Source: Shimia abyssi (GTDB taxonomy: Bacteria; Pseudomonadota; Alphaproteobacteria; Rhodobacterales; Rhodobacteraceae). Taken from it: 64,000 nt of DNA. The stretch is from the NCBI RefSeq assembly GCF_003014475.1, contig NZ_PYGJ01000009.1, positions 105,171 to 169,170 of the forward strand, given 5' to 3'. A program made the position numbers and the translations under genes. How positions within the stretch are numbered: the first letter of the stretch is position 1; every line of letters begins with the position of its first letter. The notes under the pieces are model-generated. The model did not search any database. It was not told the origin of the DNA and saw nothing but the letters and a program-made list of their open reading frames with translations. Shown one piece after another: positions 33,445 through 42,898 of the stretch.

Positions 33445-35329
33445 ATCTCTCGCTATTGTCCTCGCCACGTCGCTTTGTGCGACGGCCGCCTTTGCCTCCG
33501 ACTATCTCGAAAGCAGTTTCTGGCAAGCCGAGGTCGACAGCGGCAATCTGCCCGCGGTGGCCGACCGCATTCCGGATGCCCCGCTTGTGGTCAATCTGGA
33601 ACGCAAAGGGCGCGAGTTTGGCACCCAGGGCGGTACGATACGCACCATGGTCACACGGGTAAAAGATGTGCGCCAAATGGTGGTCTATGGCTATGCCCGC
33701 CTTGTTGGCTATGACGGGCGCTATGAACTGACCCCTGACATCCTCGAATCCATTGAAATCGTCGACGATCGCAAATTTACGATGAAACTGCGCCCCGGCC
33801 ATCGCTGGTCCGACGGCCACCCCTTCACTTCCGAAGATTTCCGCTACTGGTGGGAAGATGTTGCCAACAACAAGCTGCTCTCCCCCTCCGGTCCAGTCGA
33901 TTTTCTGCGTGTCGACGGTGAATTGCCAATTGTGACCTTCCCGGATGAAACCACTATCATCTACGAATGGTCCAATCCGAACCCGCAATTCCTGCAATCC
34001 TTGGCCGAGGCCCGCCCGCCCTTCCTCTACCGCCCTGCGCATTTCCTCAAAAACCTGCACGCGGACTATGCCGACGAGGATGTGCTGAGCGAAAAACTTT
34101 ATGAGGCCCGCGTGCGCAGCTGGCCAGCGCTGCACAATCGAAGTGACAACATGTACAAGTTCGACAACCCGGACCTGCCGACGTTACAGCCATGGATGCT
34201 GGCCACCAAAGACGGCAAAAGCCGCTTCCTGTTTGTGCGTAACCCCTATTACCACCGTGTCGATTCCAACAACGTGCAGCTGCCCTATGTTGATGTCGTT
34301 GAAATGCAGGTTGTTGCACCGGGCCTTGTCGCCGCCAAGGCCAATGCCGGCGAAGTCGATCTTCAGGCGCGGGGTCTTGATTTCAAGGATACCGCCATCC
34401 TGAAAAAGGGCGAAGCGAACGGTAACTATTCAACCCTTCTGTGGGCCAACGGCACCGCCTCGCAAATCGCGATATACCTTAACCTCAACTATAACGACGA
34501 TGGTTGGCGTGAAACCATGCGCGACCCGCGCCTGCGCCGCGCCCTGTCACTGGCGATCAACCGCAAGATCATCAACAAAGGCCTCTACTTTGGCCTGGCC
34601 AATGAGGGTGGCATGACAGTGCTGCCCATCAGCCCCTTTTACAAGGAAGAGAACCGCAAAGCGTGGTCCGCCTTTGATCCCGAGCAGGCCAACGCGCTCT
34701 TGGATGAAATGGGGCTGACTGAACGCGACAAAGACGGATACCGAACCTTACACGACGGGCGTCCTATGTGGATCGTCATCGAAACCGCCGGTGAGAGGCA
34801 AGAGGTTGAAAACGCTTTGCAAATCGTGATCGATAACTGGAAAGATGTCGGCATCAAACTGATTATGCGCCCGTTGGAACGCGATATCCTGCGCAACCGG
34901 GTCTATTCCGGCGAAACCATGGGCGCGGTCTGGTTTGGCTGGGACAATGGCTTGCCGCAAAGCTACACATCCCCCGCGTATATGGCGCCGCGCGAGCAGT
35001 CGTTTTTTGCCTGGCCGAAATGGGGACAGTATCATCAGACCGGCGGTGATGCAGGCGAACCGCCAGATGTGCTCGCCGCTGTGCGCCTTGATGAGCTGGC
35101 CGATAAATGGAACCACGCCTATACGGCGGTCGAACGCGGCCTGATCTGGCAGGAAATGGTCGACATTCACGCCGATCAGGTCTTTGCCATCGGGCTCCTG
35201 AATGGCGCGCCTCAGCCCGTCGTGGTGTCCAACCGCCTGAAAAATGTGCCGGAAAAGGCGATCTGGGCCTGGTCGCCTGGTGCGCATTTTGGCATGCACC
35301 GTCCCGATGAATTCTTCTTTACTGACTAG
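33437..35329 (+). CDS. Family 5 solute-binding protein, YejA-like
   Basis: A 630-residue periplasmic receptor with signal peptide [20 protein letters not shown]. Family features include the N-terminal QGGTIRTMVTRVKDVRQMVV, GHRWSDGHPFTSEDFRYWWE, and LRRALSLAINRKIINKGLYF. YejA-type proteins bind oligopeptides, including microcin C-like peptides. Its ATG overlaps the end of the ATPase gene by 8 bases, and the permease follows 10 bases after its stop. Length fits the longer YejA subgroup. Confidence 0.9.
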   Translation: MFRSLAIVLATSLCATAAFASDYLESSFWQAEVDSGNLPAVADRIPDAPLVVNLERKGREFGTQGGTIRTMVTRVKDVRQMVVYGYARLVGYDGRYELTPDILESIEIVDDRKFTMKLRPGHRWSDGHPFTSEDFRYWWEDVANNKLLSPSGPVDFLRVDGELPIVTFPDETTIIYEWSNPNPQFLQSLAEARPPFLYRPAHFLKNLHADYADEDVLSEKLYEARVRSWPALHNRSDNMYKFDNPDLPTLQPWMLATKDGKSRFLFVRNPYYHRVDSNNVQLPYVDVVEMQVVAPGLVAAKANAGEVDLQARGLDFKDTAILKKGEANGNYSTLLWANGTASQIAIYLNLNYNDDGWRETMRDPRLRRALSLAINRKIINKGLYFGLANEGGMTVLPISPFYKEENRKAWSAFDPEQANALLDEMGLTERDKDGYRTLHDGRPMWIVIETAGERQEVENALQIVIDNWKDVGIKLIMRPLERDILRNRVYSGETMGAVWFGWDNGLPQSYTSPAYMAPREQSFFAWPKWGQYHQTGGDAGEPPDVLAAVRLDELADKWNHAYTAVERGLIWQEMVDIHADQVFAIGLLNGAPQPVVVSNRLKNVPEKAIWAWSPGAHFGMHRPDEFFFTD

Positions 35330-35339
35330 GAGCGCATGA

Positions 35340-36368
35340 ATGGCCATCCTGCGTTTCGCAGTTTTTCGCTTGCTGACAATGCTGGCCACCCTCGCGGTGG
35401 TTTCGGTGCTGATCTTTGCTATCATTAACCTGCCACCCGGCGACTATTTGTCCAACCAGATCAACGAACTACGCGCTACTGGTCAGTCCAACGGTATCGC
35501 CAAGGCCGAATTCCTTCGCACCGAGTATTCGCTCGATCAACCCCTGTGGAAGCAATACATGATCTGGATGGGTTTCTTTCCCGGTCCGCATGGTTTCTCC
35601 GGCATGATCCAAGGCGAATTTGGCTGGTCGTTCGAATTTGACAAACCCGTGGCTGATCTGGTCGGCGGCGCGCTCTGGATGACCATTCTGGTCAACCTTG
35701 CCGCCGTGCTCTTTATCTACGCTATCGCCTTGCCGCTGGGGGTGATTGCCGCGGCGCGTTCCAAAACGTGGATCGATTACACATCGGCCTTTGTTGGCTA
35801 TCTCGGCCTTGCCACGCCAAACTTCCTCTTGGCGTTGATCCTGTTCTACTACGGCAATCGCTATTTGAACCTGCCCATTGGCGGCCTGATGGATCCCAAG
35901 TTCGAAGGCGAGCCGATGAGTTTTGACAAGATGAAATCGGTGCTCATTCACTTGATCATCCCGACATTCGTGATCGGCACCTCAGGCGCTGCGGCAATGA
36001 TGCAGCGCCTGCGCGCCAACCTGCTTGACGAGCTGGGCAAGCCTTATGTCGAAACCGCCCGCGCCAAGGGCATGCGCGAAAGCTCGATGTTGGTGAAATA
36101 CCCGCTGCGCGTGGCCTTTAACCCCTTCGTGGCTGATATCGGCACTCTGATCCCATCGCTGATTTCGGGCTCGGTTCTGGTGTCGGTGGTGCTTGGTCTG
36201 CAAACCATCGGGCCGGTTCTGCTCACGGCTCTCAAATCTCAGGACTTGTTCCTATCGGCCTTCGTTCTGATGTTCGTGGCCCTTCTCACCCTGATCGGCA
36301 CTTTGGTCTCTGACGTTTTGTTGGCCTTGCTCGATCCCCGCATTCGTTTCGGAGGTCGCGACAAATGA
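35340..36368 (+). CDS. Peptide ABC permease, YejB-like
   Basis: A 342-residue inner-membrane permease of the DppB/OppB type with an N-terminal span (LRFAVFRLLTMLATLAVVSVL), the large periplasmic loop and the EAA-type coupling segment around ETARAKGMRESSMLVKYPL. TAGGAG precedes the ATG. It ends in an ATGA overlap with the second permease gene. Confidence 0.91.
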   Translation: MAILRFAVFRLLTMLATLAVVSVLIFAIINLPPGDYLSNQINELRATGQSNGIAKAEFLRTEYSLDQPLWKQYMIWMGFFPGPHGFSGMIQGEFGWSFEFDKPVADLVGGALWMTILVNLAAVLFIYAIALPLGVIAAARSKTWIDYTSAFVGYLGLATPNFLLALILFYYGNRYLNLPIGGLMDPKFEGEPMSFDKMKSVLIHLIIPTFVIGTSGAAAMMQRLRANLLDELGKPYVETARAKGMRESSMLVKYPLRVAFNPFVADIGTLIPSLISGSVLVSVVLGLQTIGPVLLTALKSQDLFLSAFVLMFVALLTLIGTLVSDVLLALLDPRIRFGGRDK

Positions 36369-37516
36369 CTATTTTGCCTGACGGACGATATATCGACGAC
36401 AAACCGTACGAGCGTGACACCGGGGCCGAGGTGCGCCATGCCGAACTCGACATGTCCAACGCCCGGCTGTTGTGGATACGGTTCAAACAACACAGGCTGG
36501 GACTGGTTTCCGGCCTGTTCCTGTTGTTCTCGTACCTGATCCTGCCCTTTGCCGGATTTGTCTCGCCATACACTGCGAACGAACGGTTAGAGGACTACCT
36601 TTATCATCCACCGCAGCTGGTACGCCTGTTCCACGAGGGGCAGTTCATTGGGCCCTACGTCTACAAGACCGAAGCCCGCATGAACCTCGAAGAATTCGCA
36701 TGGGAATACGAGGCCGACACCTCCACACCCGCGCCGCTTGAGTTCTTCTGCGAGGGTAGCGAATACCGCCTTGCTGGTCTGTTCAAAACCAACAAACACC
36801 TGTTCTGCGCACCCGAGGGGGCAACGGTATTTCTCTGGGGGTCGGACAGGCTGGGTCGGGATGTCTTCAGCCGTATCTTCTACGGCGCACAGCTGTCGCT
36901 TACCGTCGGTCTTGTCGGGATCACGGTCAGCTTTGTGATCGGCATCGTTCTGGGCTCAATCGCGGGGTATTTTGGTGGCTTCCTTGATTGGGTAATCAAC
37001 CGCGTGATCGAGATTCTGCGCTCCCTGCCGGAACTCCCGCTCTGGCTCGCGCTCTCTGCGGCGGTGCCGTCGCATTGGGGGCCTGTGTCGGTGTTCTTCA
37101 TCATATCGATAATCTTGGGCATACTCGACTGGCCGGGCCTTGCCCGTGCGGTCCGAAGTAAATTCCTATCCCTGCGCGAAGAAGAGTTTGTGCGCGCCGC
37201 CGAAATGATGGGCGCCAAACCGGGCCGCGTGATCAAGAAACACCTGTTGCCAAACTTCCTCAGCCACCTCATCGCTTCGGCCACTTTGTCGATCCCGGCG
37301 ATGATCCTAGGGGAAACGGCACTGTCGTTCCTCGGCTTGGGCTTGCGCGCGCCTGCGGTCAGCTGGGGGGTCATGCTGAACGACGCCCAAAACCTTGCCT
37401 CGATCGAAATCTATCCATGGACGGCGATTCCGATGATGCCGATTGTTGTGGTGGTCTTGGCCTTCAACTTCTTCGGCGACGGATTGCGCGACGCGCTGGA
37501 TCCAAATCGGAGCTAA
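36365..37516 (+). CDS. Peptide ABC permease, YejE-like
   Basis: A 383-residue permease of the DppC/OppC type. It has the long N-terminal periplasmic insertion between spans 1 and 2 (about residues 60-155) characteristic of YejE, the conserved GSDRLGRDVFSRIFYGAQLS and the coupling region EEFVRAAEMMGAKPGRVIKK. It is the last gene of the operon; a GC-rich hairpin follows 5 bases after its stop. Confidence 0.91.
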   Translation: MTILPDGRYIDDKPYERDTGAEVRHAELDMSNARLLWIRFKQHRLGLVSGLFLLFSYLILPFAGFVSPYTANERLEDYLYHPPQLVRLFHEGQFIGPYVYKTEARMNLEEFAWEYEADTSTPAPLEFFCEGSEYRLAGLFKTNKHLFCAPEGATVFLWGSDRLGRDVFSRIFYGAQLSLTVGLVGITVSFVIGIVLGSIAGYFGGFLDWVINRVIEILRSLPELPLWLALSAAVPSHWGPVSVFFIISIILGILDWPGLARAVRSKFLSLREEEFVRAAEMMGAKPGRVIKKHLLPNFLSHLIASATLSIPAMILGETALSFLGLGLRAPAVSWGVMLNDAQNLASIEIYPWTAIPMMPIVVVVLAFNFFGDGLRDALDPNRS

Positions 37517-37521
37517 GATAC

Positions 37522-37551
37522 ACCGCCCGGCGCTTTGACGTTCCGGGCGGT
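37522..37551 (+). terminator. Hairpin after the peptide-importer operon
   Basis: Arms ACCGCCCGG (37522-37530) and CCGGGCGGT (37543-37551) pair perfectly over 9 bp around a 12-base loop, right behind the last permease gene. There is no T-run, so termination may be partial or Rho-assisted. Confidence 0.5.
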
Positions 37552-37707
37552 CGTCGCATCCTCTGGCGTGTCGTCTAGCTACAGACCCGCGCAACACCCC
37601 ATCAACGGCGGAATATCCAACGCTTACAGCGCCTTCCGCGCTGTCGTTCACGTATTGCCGTCTGGCCTCACAGTTCGCTCCGTTAACTGGCCCATGAGCG
37701 AAAACGA

Positions 37708-37749
37708 TACCGACGCAATACCGACGTTATACCGACGTAAAACCGAGGG
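37708..37749. repeat. 11-bp iterated direct repeats, site A
   Basis: Three exact TACCGACG units at 37708, 37719 and 37730, separated by CAA, TTA and TAA, then a degenerate AACCGAGG unit. The period is exactly 11 bp, one helical turn. The array lies in the convergent gap between the importer operon and the MscS-type gene. A matching array on the other strand occurs at 49889-49929. Function unknown; it may bind a protein cooperatively or be a short dispersed repeat. Confidence 0.7.
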
Positions 37750-37787
37750 GCGTTTTCGGACGCATCGCGCCCGTTAACCTCTTGCGA

Positions 37788-40148
37788 TTACCGGTCATCC
37801 CCGCCCATGGCACCGTCCTGCAAATCTTCGACTTCGATCGCTGATTGCACTGCTCCGGTTACCGCTTCCTTCTGCTTTTCGTCCAGATCATCTGCCTTGC
37901 CATCCGCCAGACGCACCGTAACTTCGCGGTGAGCAAACTTAATGCCTTCTCGTTCGAACAAGTCTCTGATTTCTTGAAAGACTTTCTTGCGCACCAACCA
38001 CTGATCGCCGGGTTTTGTCATGAATTTGACCCGGATAATCATCGCAGAATCCTGCATCTCGATCACGCCTTGGGACTTAAGCGGCTGAATAAAGTTGTGC
38101 CCAATCACCGGATCATCAAGCAGCTCAACACCGAGGTTTTTGATCAGCTTGCGCACGCGCTCGACATTTGTGTCATACGTCACCCGAAGCGGAAGCTTCA
38201 TAATGACCCAATCTCTTGAATAGTTTGTCAAAAACTGGATTTCACCAAACGGAATTGTGTGTAGCGGGCCGAGGTGATGGCGCAGCTGGAACGAGCGTAC
38301 CGAGATCTTTTCGACCGTGCCTTTTACCGACCCGATATCGATATATTCACCCTTTCTAAACGCATCATCGAATAGAAAGAACGCTCCCGAAAAGATGTCT
38401 TTGACCAGCGACTGCGCACCGAAGCCAACGGCCAAACCAACCACACCCGCACCTGCAAAGAGCGGGCTTACATTTACCCCAAGCTCGAGCATGACGATCA
38501 AAGTGATGGTGACGATAATCACCAGCAAAATAAAGGATCTGAACAGCGGCAACAGCGTCGCCAGACGGCTCGCACCGCCCGCGCCACCTTCATCACCCAG
38601 CTCGCCCTCTTCCGGTACGTCGCCTTGTTCCTCACGGATACGTGTGTCTATCCAAATGCGGAACGAATGAAACACGATGTACCCGATGAACAGGATCACC
38701 GCGACATCCAGAAACCTGTCTGAATAGGTGTTGCTCGAGTCCATGAGGTCTTGCGCACCAAAGATGCTGATCGCGGCATAAACCCCCGCAACAACGGCCA
38801 GAATCCCCGATACACGCCGCGCCAGCGCCTCGAATGTGTTGACCTGTCTGTGGTCCAATGTGTGCTCAATCTCTTCGAGCTGTTCTTCCTGCGCAACCGA
38901 GATTTCACCGGTCTCCACAACACGTTCCCGGATCGCCTCGGCAGCGTCGTTCATGTCGCGAATGCTGCGCGCGCGGGCGAAATAACGTTCGATGCCAAAG
39001 TTGATTGTCGCGTATACCACCAGTGTAGACATCAGAATGATGTAAGCACCGGCGATCAGACCGATGGATGTAGGGTTGTTAAGGACAAGATCAAACGCAT
39101 GCTCGACGGACCCATAGAGCACGTAAATCATGAATAATGGTGCCCACAGAATACTGATCCAACGCACCGCAACCGCGACATCATTTCGGTCACGCCCATT
39201 GCGCAAAGCCATCGAGATGGCATTTTTGTTTGCAAAAATGAGAGCAATATTCGCCACCGCAAACACAGCCGTCAGCACCAGCGACATCATCGCGTAGACG
39301 TCATAGTTCAGCCCAAGTTCCTTGAGCCATTCGCCAAAAATGTTGGTGCAGATATCGAGTATTGCCAGCGAAAAAACCCAATGATGCAAACGTTTTGCAT
39401 CCTTGGTCGAAAAGGGTGGAATTCGGTATTGAGGTAAGTAGGGCGACAGGATCATGCGCCACGCCAGTGACACGGCGCGGCACATGAAAAAGGCAGCGTT
39501 GATCGACACAATTGTAAATCGGATCGCGGTGTCTTCGGCGGGACCAAAAATGATCAACCCCAACAAAAACGCAATCAGCATGGTTGTTGCCACCCCTACA
39601 AGTCCGGCGGCAAAGCGTGCGACGAGAAAGGGTAGTTTTTCGGAGTACCCCACCGGGTCTTTTCTGATCAGCGGAATGATCAGACGCCCCGCGATCTTGG
39701 GGCCATACACAAACCGCTCAAAGCACATCCCAACGAACAGGAACACCAGCATCCAGACCAGTGTTTTGAAAAACGCAGATATCGTTCCATCCGGGCTTGA
39801 TGCGCGCAAGATGTAGAGCACCTCATTGATCGCGGCGGGCAATGCATCAAGCCGATTAGACAGGACCGCGCGGAAACTATCGACCTCGGCCTGTGCCTTC
39901 ATCAGCGACGTCATGTCGTCGGCCAGACCCTCTTCGGACTGACCATCCGGCTCTATGGTTTCTTCGGCTCCCACGACATTCCCGCTCGCGTCGAGAATGA
40001 TCACGCTCATGCCATTTTCCGCAGCTTCCTGAACGATTTGTGCAATGGCTGCGTCGCCAACCGGGTCGTCACCTTCTTGAGCCGCTGTAAAATGTACTGG
40101 AAGCAAGAACAGGATGGTCAGAACGAGCGAGAAGAGGTGCCGGATCAT
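37788..40148 (-). CDS. Large MscS-family mechanosensitive channel
   Basis: A 786-residue channel of the long MscS-like (MscK/YbdG-style) group. The ATG at 40148 gives a signal peptide (MIRHLFSLVLTILFLLPVHF); the longer frame to 40205 would bury it. After a periplasmic segment of about 100 residues come about ten membrane spans, then the conserved pore helix and beta domain (GAGVVGLAVGFGAQSLVKD, FRKGEYIDIGSVKGTVEKI, TIPFGEIQFLTNYSRDWV). The channel releases solutes on hypo-osmotic shock. It is transcribed alone and divergently from the polysaccharide operon. Confidence 0.9.
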   Translation of the reverse strand: MIRHLFSLVLTILFLLPVHFTAAQEGDDPVGDAAIAQIVQEAAENGMSVIILDASGNVVGAEETIEPDGQSEEGLADDMTSLMKAQAEVDSFRAVLSNRLDALPAAINEVLYILRASSPDGTISAFFKTLVWMLVFLFVGMCFERFVYGPKIAGRLIIPLIRKDPVGYSEKLPFLVARFAAGLVGVATTMLIAFLLGLIIFGPAEDTAIRFTIVSINAAFFMCRAVSLAWRMILSPYLPQYRIPPFSTKDAKRLHHWVFSLAILDICTNIFGEWLKELGLNYDVYAMMSLVLTAVFAVANIALIFANKNAISMALRNGRDRNDVAVAVRWISILWAPLFMIYVLYGSVEHAFDLVLNNPTSIGLIAGAYIILMSTLVVYATINFGIERYFARARSIRDMNDAAEAIRERVVETGEISVAQEEQLEEIEHTLDHRQVNTFEALARRVSGILAVVAGVYAAISIFGAQDLMDSSNTYSDRFLDVAVILFIGYIVFHSFRIWIDTRIREEQGDVPEEGELGDEGGAGGASRLATLLPLFRSFILLVIIVTITLIVMLELGVNVSPLFAGAGVVGLAVGFGAQSLVKDIFSGAFFLFDDAFRKGEYIDIGSVKGTVEKISVRSFQLRHHLGPLHTIPFGEIQFLTNYSRDWVIMKLPLRVTYDTNVERVRKLIKNLGVELLDDPVIGHNFIQPLKSQGVIEMQDSAMIIRVKFMTKPGDQWLVRKKVFQEIRDLFEREGIKFAHREVTVRLADGKADDLDEKQKEAVTGAVQSAIEVEDLQDGAMGGDDR

Positions 40149-40331
40149 AGCGTTTAAACCCTTGTAGAACAGTGCATCTCTAACGCGTCTTGGCGCTAGC
40201 GGCAAATCTCAAACAGTCAACGCTTTGTGTCTGATCTTGTCGGCTCGATGATGGTCACGGTGTGGTCGTGGATTCGCGATCAGGTTTTGATGGCTTTTGA
40301 CGTGACAATTCGCGTCATTTTCGTTAGCGGA

Positions 40332-40349
40332 CACCTGACCGATCAGGTG
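40332..40349. promoter_or_regulatory. Dyad upstream of the polysaccharide operon
   Basis: CACCTGA (40332-40338), spacer CCGA, TCAGGTG (40343-40349): a perfect 7-4-7 inverted repeat centred about 32 bases before the GTG start of the first gene. The position and symmetry suit an operator for a dimeric regulator or a leader hairpin. The regulator is not identified. Confidence 0.4.
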
Positions 40350-40372
40350 ACCGTAAATAGAAGGTTGCGCAC

Positions 40373-41650
40373 GTGAGCCAAACACAACAGGAAAAGATCG
40401 CCGTTTTGGGGCTGGGCTATGTTGGATTGCCGCTGGCCTTGGCATTGTCGCGGGCGGGTTTTGATATCGTGGGATATGACACCAGCGCTCCGCTGGTTGC
40501 CGCTTTGCGCGAAGGGCGAGATCGCAACGAAGAAGTATCTTCCGAGTCGATCACCCAAAGCAACGCAGTTTTTACCGATCAGGCCTCAGAGCTTGTTGGC
40601 GCGACGGTCTTTATCATTTCAGTGCCGACGCCCATTACCGACGCGAAAAAGCCAGACCTGGGCCCGGTACGTTCCGCATGTGAAACCATTGGGTCTGTTG
40701 TCGTTCCGGGCGCTTTGATTATTCTGGAATCGACGGTGTACCCGGGCGTTACAGAAGATGTCTGTGGCCCTGTCATCGCAGAGGTCAGCGGTTTGCGTGC
40801 CCAAAAAGATTTCGCGCTAGCCTATTCGCCGGAACGGATCAATCCCGGCGATGCAGAGCACTCCTTGGAAAGCGTGATCAAAGTTATCGCGGGTCAGGAC
40901 ATCGAGACACTGGATCGTGTAGAGGCCGTTTATTCTCCTGTGATCCGCGCGGGTTTGCACCGTGCCAGTTCAATTAAAACCGCAGAAGCGGCCAAGGTTA
41001 TCGAAAATACGCAACGTGATCTGAATATTGCGTTGGTCAACGAGTTCTCATTGATATTTTCCCGTCTGGGTCTCGACACGTTAGAAGTACTGGAGGCAGC
41101 AGGCACCAAGTGGAACTTTCTACCGTTCCGTCCGGGATTGGTGGGGGGGCACTGCATCGGCGTCGATCCATATTATCTGACATTCCGCGCAGAGCAGTTG
41201 GGCTATCACCCTGAAGTCATTCTGGCCGGACGGCGCATCAATGATCACATGGGCCGCCATGTTGCCCAGCAAATGGTCAAGGCGATGCTGGCGCGCAAAG
41301 AGAACCCGGCGCGTGCACGCGTGCTGGTCATGGGTTTTACATTCAAAGAAAATTGCGCAGATACCCGGAACACGCGAGTTGCTGATATTGTCGATGAATT
41401 GCAAAGTTATTCGGCAGATGTCGACGTGTGGGATCCAAATGTAAACAAGGCAGATGTCGAACGTGAATACGGGGTTTCACCCATTGCTGCGCCTGCTTTA
41501 GATACTTATGACGGTATTGTTATTGCGGTTTCGCATGACGCGTTCATGCAGATGGGTGCAGATGCAATAAGAGCACTCGGAAAGCCGGGAGCTTTGATTT
41601 ACGATATCAAAGGTGTGCTCGACAAATCCGAGTCGGATTTGCGATTGTGA
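40373..41650 (+). CDS. Nucleotide-sugar dehydrogenase (TviB/WbpO type)
   Basis: A 425-residue UDP-sugar 6-dehydrogenase, oxidising a UDP-HexNAc or UDP-hexose to the uronic acid with 2 NAD+. The NAD loop is VLGLGYVGLPLA (G13-x-G15-x2-G18) and the catalytic C261 sits in VGGHCIGVDPYY. The stretch KWNFLPFRPGLVGGHCIG is typical of the Vi-antigen TviB/WbpO branch more than of plain UDP-glucose dehydrogenase. GTG start with AGAAGG 8 bases upstream. It opens an eight-gene polysaccharide operon and supplies its uronic-acid donor. Confidence 0.9.
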   Translation: MSQTQQEKIAVLGLGYVGLPLALALSRAGFDIVGYDTSAPLVAALREGRDRNEEVSSESITQSNAVFTDQASELVGATVFIISVPTPITDAKKPDLGPVRSACETIGSVVVPGALIILESTVYPGVTEDVCGPVIAEVSGLRAQKDFALAYSPERINPGDAEHSLESVIKVIAGQDIETLDRVEAVYSPVIRAGLHRASSIKTAEAAKVIENTQRDLNIALVNEFSLIFSRLGLDTLEVLEAAGTKWNFLPFRPGLVGGHCIGVDPYYLTFRAEQLGYHPEVILAGRRINDHMGRHVAQQMVKAMLARKENPARARVLVMGFTFKENCADTRNTRVADIVDELQSYSADVDVWDPNVNKADVEREYGVSPIAAPALDTYDGIVIAVSHDAFMQMGADAIRALGKPGALIYDIKGVLDKSESDLRL

Positions 41651-41659
41651 GCTGGGATT

Positions 41660-42898
41660 ATGTGGGGTGAAAGATTGTCAGAGGCGATCTCCATAACGGC
41701 TGAGAATGGGCGCCATGAGTCGCCGCGCGTGCTGTTTTACAGCCACGATACCTTTGGGCTCGGGCATCTCAGACGCTCTCGTGCTTTGGCCAGTGCGATC
41801 ACTCAGGCGGATGAGCGCATCTCGGCACTTATCCTTACCGGCTCCCCTGTGGCAGGGCGTTTCACATTTCCCGAAAGAGTTGATCACATTCGCTTGCCGG
41901 GTGTCACCAAAACGCCTGATGGGGATTATCTCTCAGAACGCCTTGGATTGCATATTGATGAGACCACCGCGTTGCGGGCAGGGCTGATCAAAGCGACCGT
42001 CGAGAATTTTGATCCTGATATTCTGATCGTTGACAAGGAGCCGACGGGTTTTCGGGGCGAGCTGATCCCGGCACTGGATTGGTTGCGCTCTAAACGCAAG
42101 GCGCAGATCATACTAGGCCTTCGGGATGTGCTGGACGATCCAGAAGTGCTAGCCATTGAATGGGACCGCAAAGAAGCACTGCAAGCCGCCGAAACGTATT
42201 ATGATGAAACTTGGGTTTACGGGTTGCGTTCAATTTGTGACCCCACAGCAGGGCTGAACCTATCTGCGTCTTTCCGCTCTCGGATGAAATTCACGGGCTA
42301 TCTGCGTCGTGACGAACTTGCCGAAGGCGATGTGCCAACCGATCCGTTTGTTTTGATTACACCCGGCGGTGGTGGTGACGGGGCGGCGATGGTTGATCTG
42401 GTTCTGTCCGCTTACGAACAAGATCAATCGCTCGAGCCCGATGCCGTGCTCGTTTACGGTCCGTTTTTGTCCGGTCAACAGCGTGCAGATTTTGAAGCGC
42501 GTGTCGCGAATTTGAATGGCCGCGTCCGGGCCGTTGGTTTCGAGAGCCGTATGGAAAACCTGTTTCTCGGGGCACAGGGGATCATTTGTATGGGCGGTTA
42601 CAACACGTTCTGCGAAGTGTTGTCGTTTGACAAACCGGCCGTGATCGTGCCCCGCACGCGTCCGCGGCTAGAGCAATATATCCGCGCAAGCCGTGCGGAA
42701 GGTTTGGGTCTTGTTCGGGTTTTGGATGAATACCGCGACGGTTTGACTCCGCAGGCAATGATCGATGCTATCCGCGATTTGCCGTCACAACCCAAACCGT
42801 CATTGGCATTTGTTCCTGGTCTTCTCGAAGGTTTGGATTTCGTTTCCGCCCGTACGCTCGAAATGCTCGGCCTTAAGAAATCGCAAGGCGTCGCATGA
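41660..42898 (+). CDS. MurG-like GT-B glycosyltransferase (first copy)
   Basis: A 412-residue glycosyltransferase-like protein with a GT28/MurG-type fold. The N-terminal VLFYSHDTFGLGHLRRSRAL and C-terminal donor loop GIICMGGYNTFCEVLSF followed by VIVPRTRPRLEQYIRA are characteristic. A related protein with the same two motifs is encoded at 45792-46934. It starts 9 bases after the dehydrogenase stop and overlaps the next gene by ATGA. It is assigned to polysaccharide assembly from context; the sugar is unknown. Confidence 0.78.
   Translation: MWGERLSEAISITAENGRHESPRVLFYSHDTFGLGHLRRSRALASAITQADERISALILTGSPVAGRFTFPERVDHIRLPGVTKTPDGDYLSERLGLHIDETTALRAGLIKATVENFDPDILIVDKEPTGFRGELIPALDWLRSKRKAQIILGLRDVLDDPEVLAIEWDRKEALQAAETYYDETWVYGLRSICDPTAGLNLSASFRSRMKFTGYLRRDELAEGDVPTDPFVLITPGGGGDGAAMVDLVLSAYEQDQSLEPDAVLVYGPFLSGQQRADFEARVANLNGRVRAVGFESRMENLFLGAQGIICMGGYNTFCEVLSFDKPAVIVPRTRPRLEQYIRASRAEGLGLVRVLDEYRDGLTPQAMIDAIRDLPSQPKPSLAFVPGLLEGLDFVSARTLEMLGLKKSQGVA

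Noticed and set aside
37708..37749. Reading the 11-bp repeats as a CRISPR array or plasmid-type replication iterons
   Set aside because: Units are far too short for CRISPR, spacers are 3 bases, and no replication initiator or cas gene is nearby.
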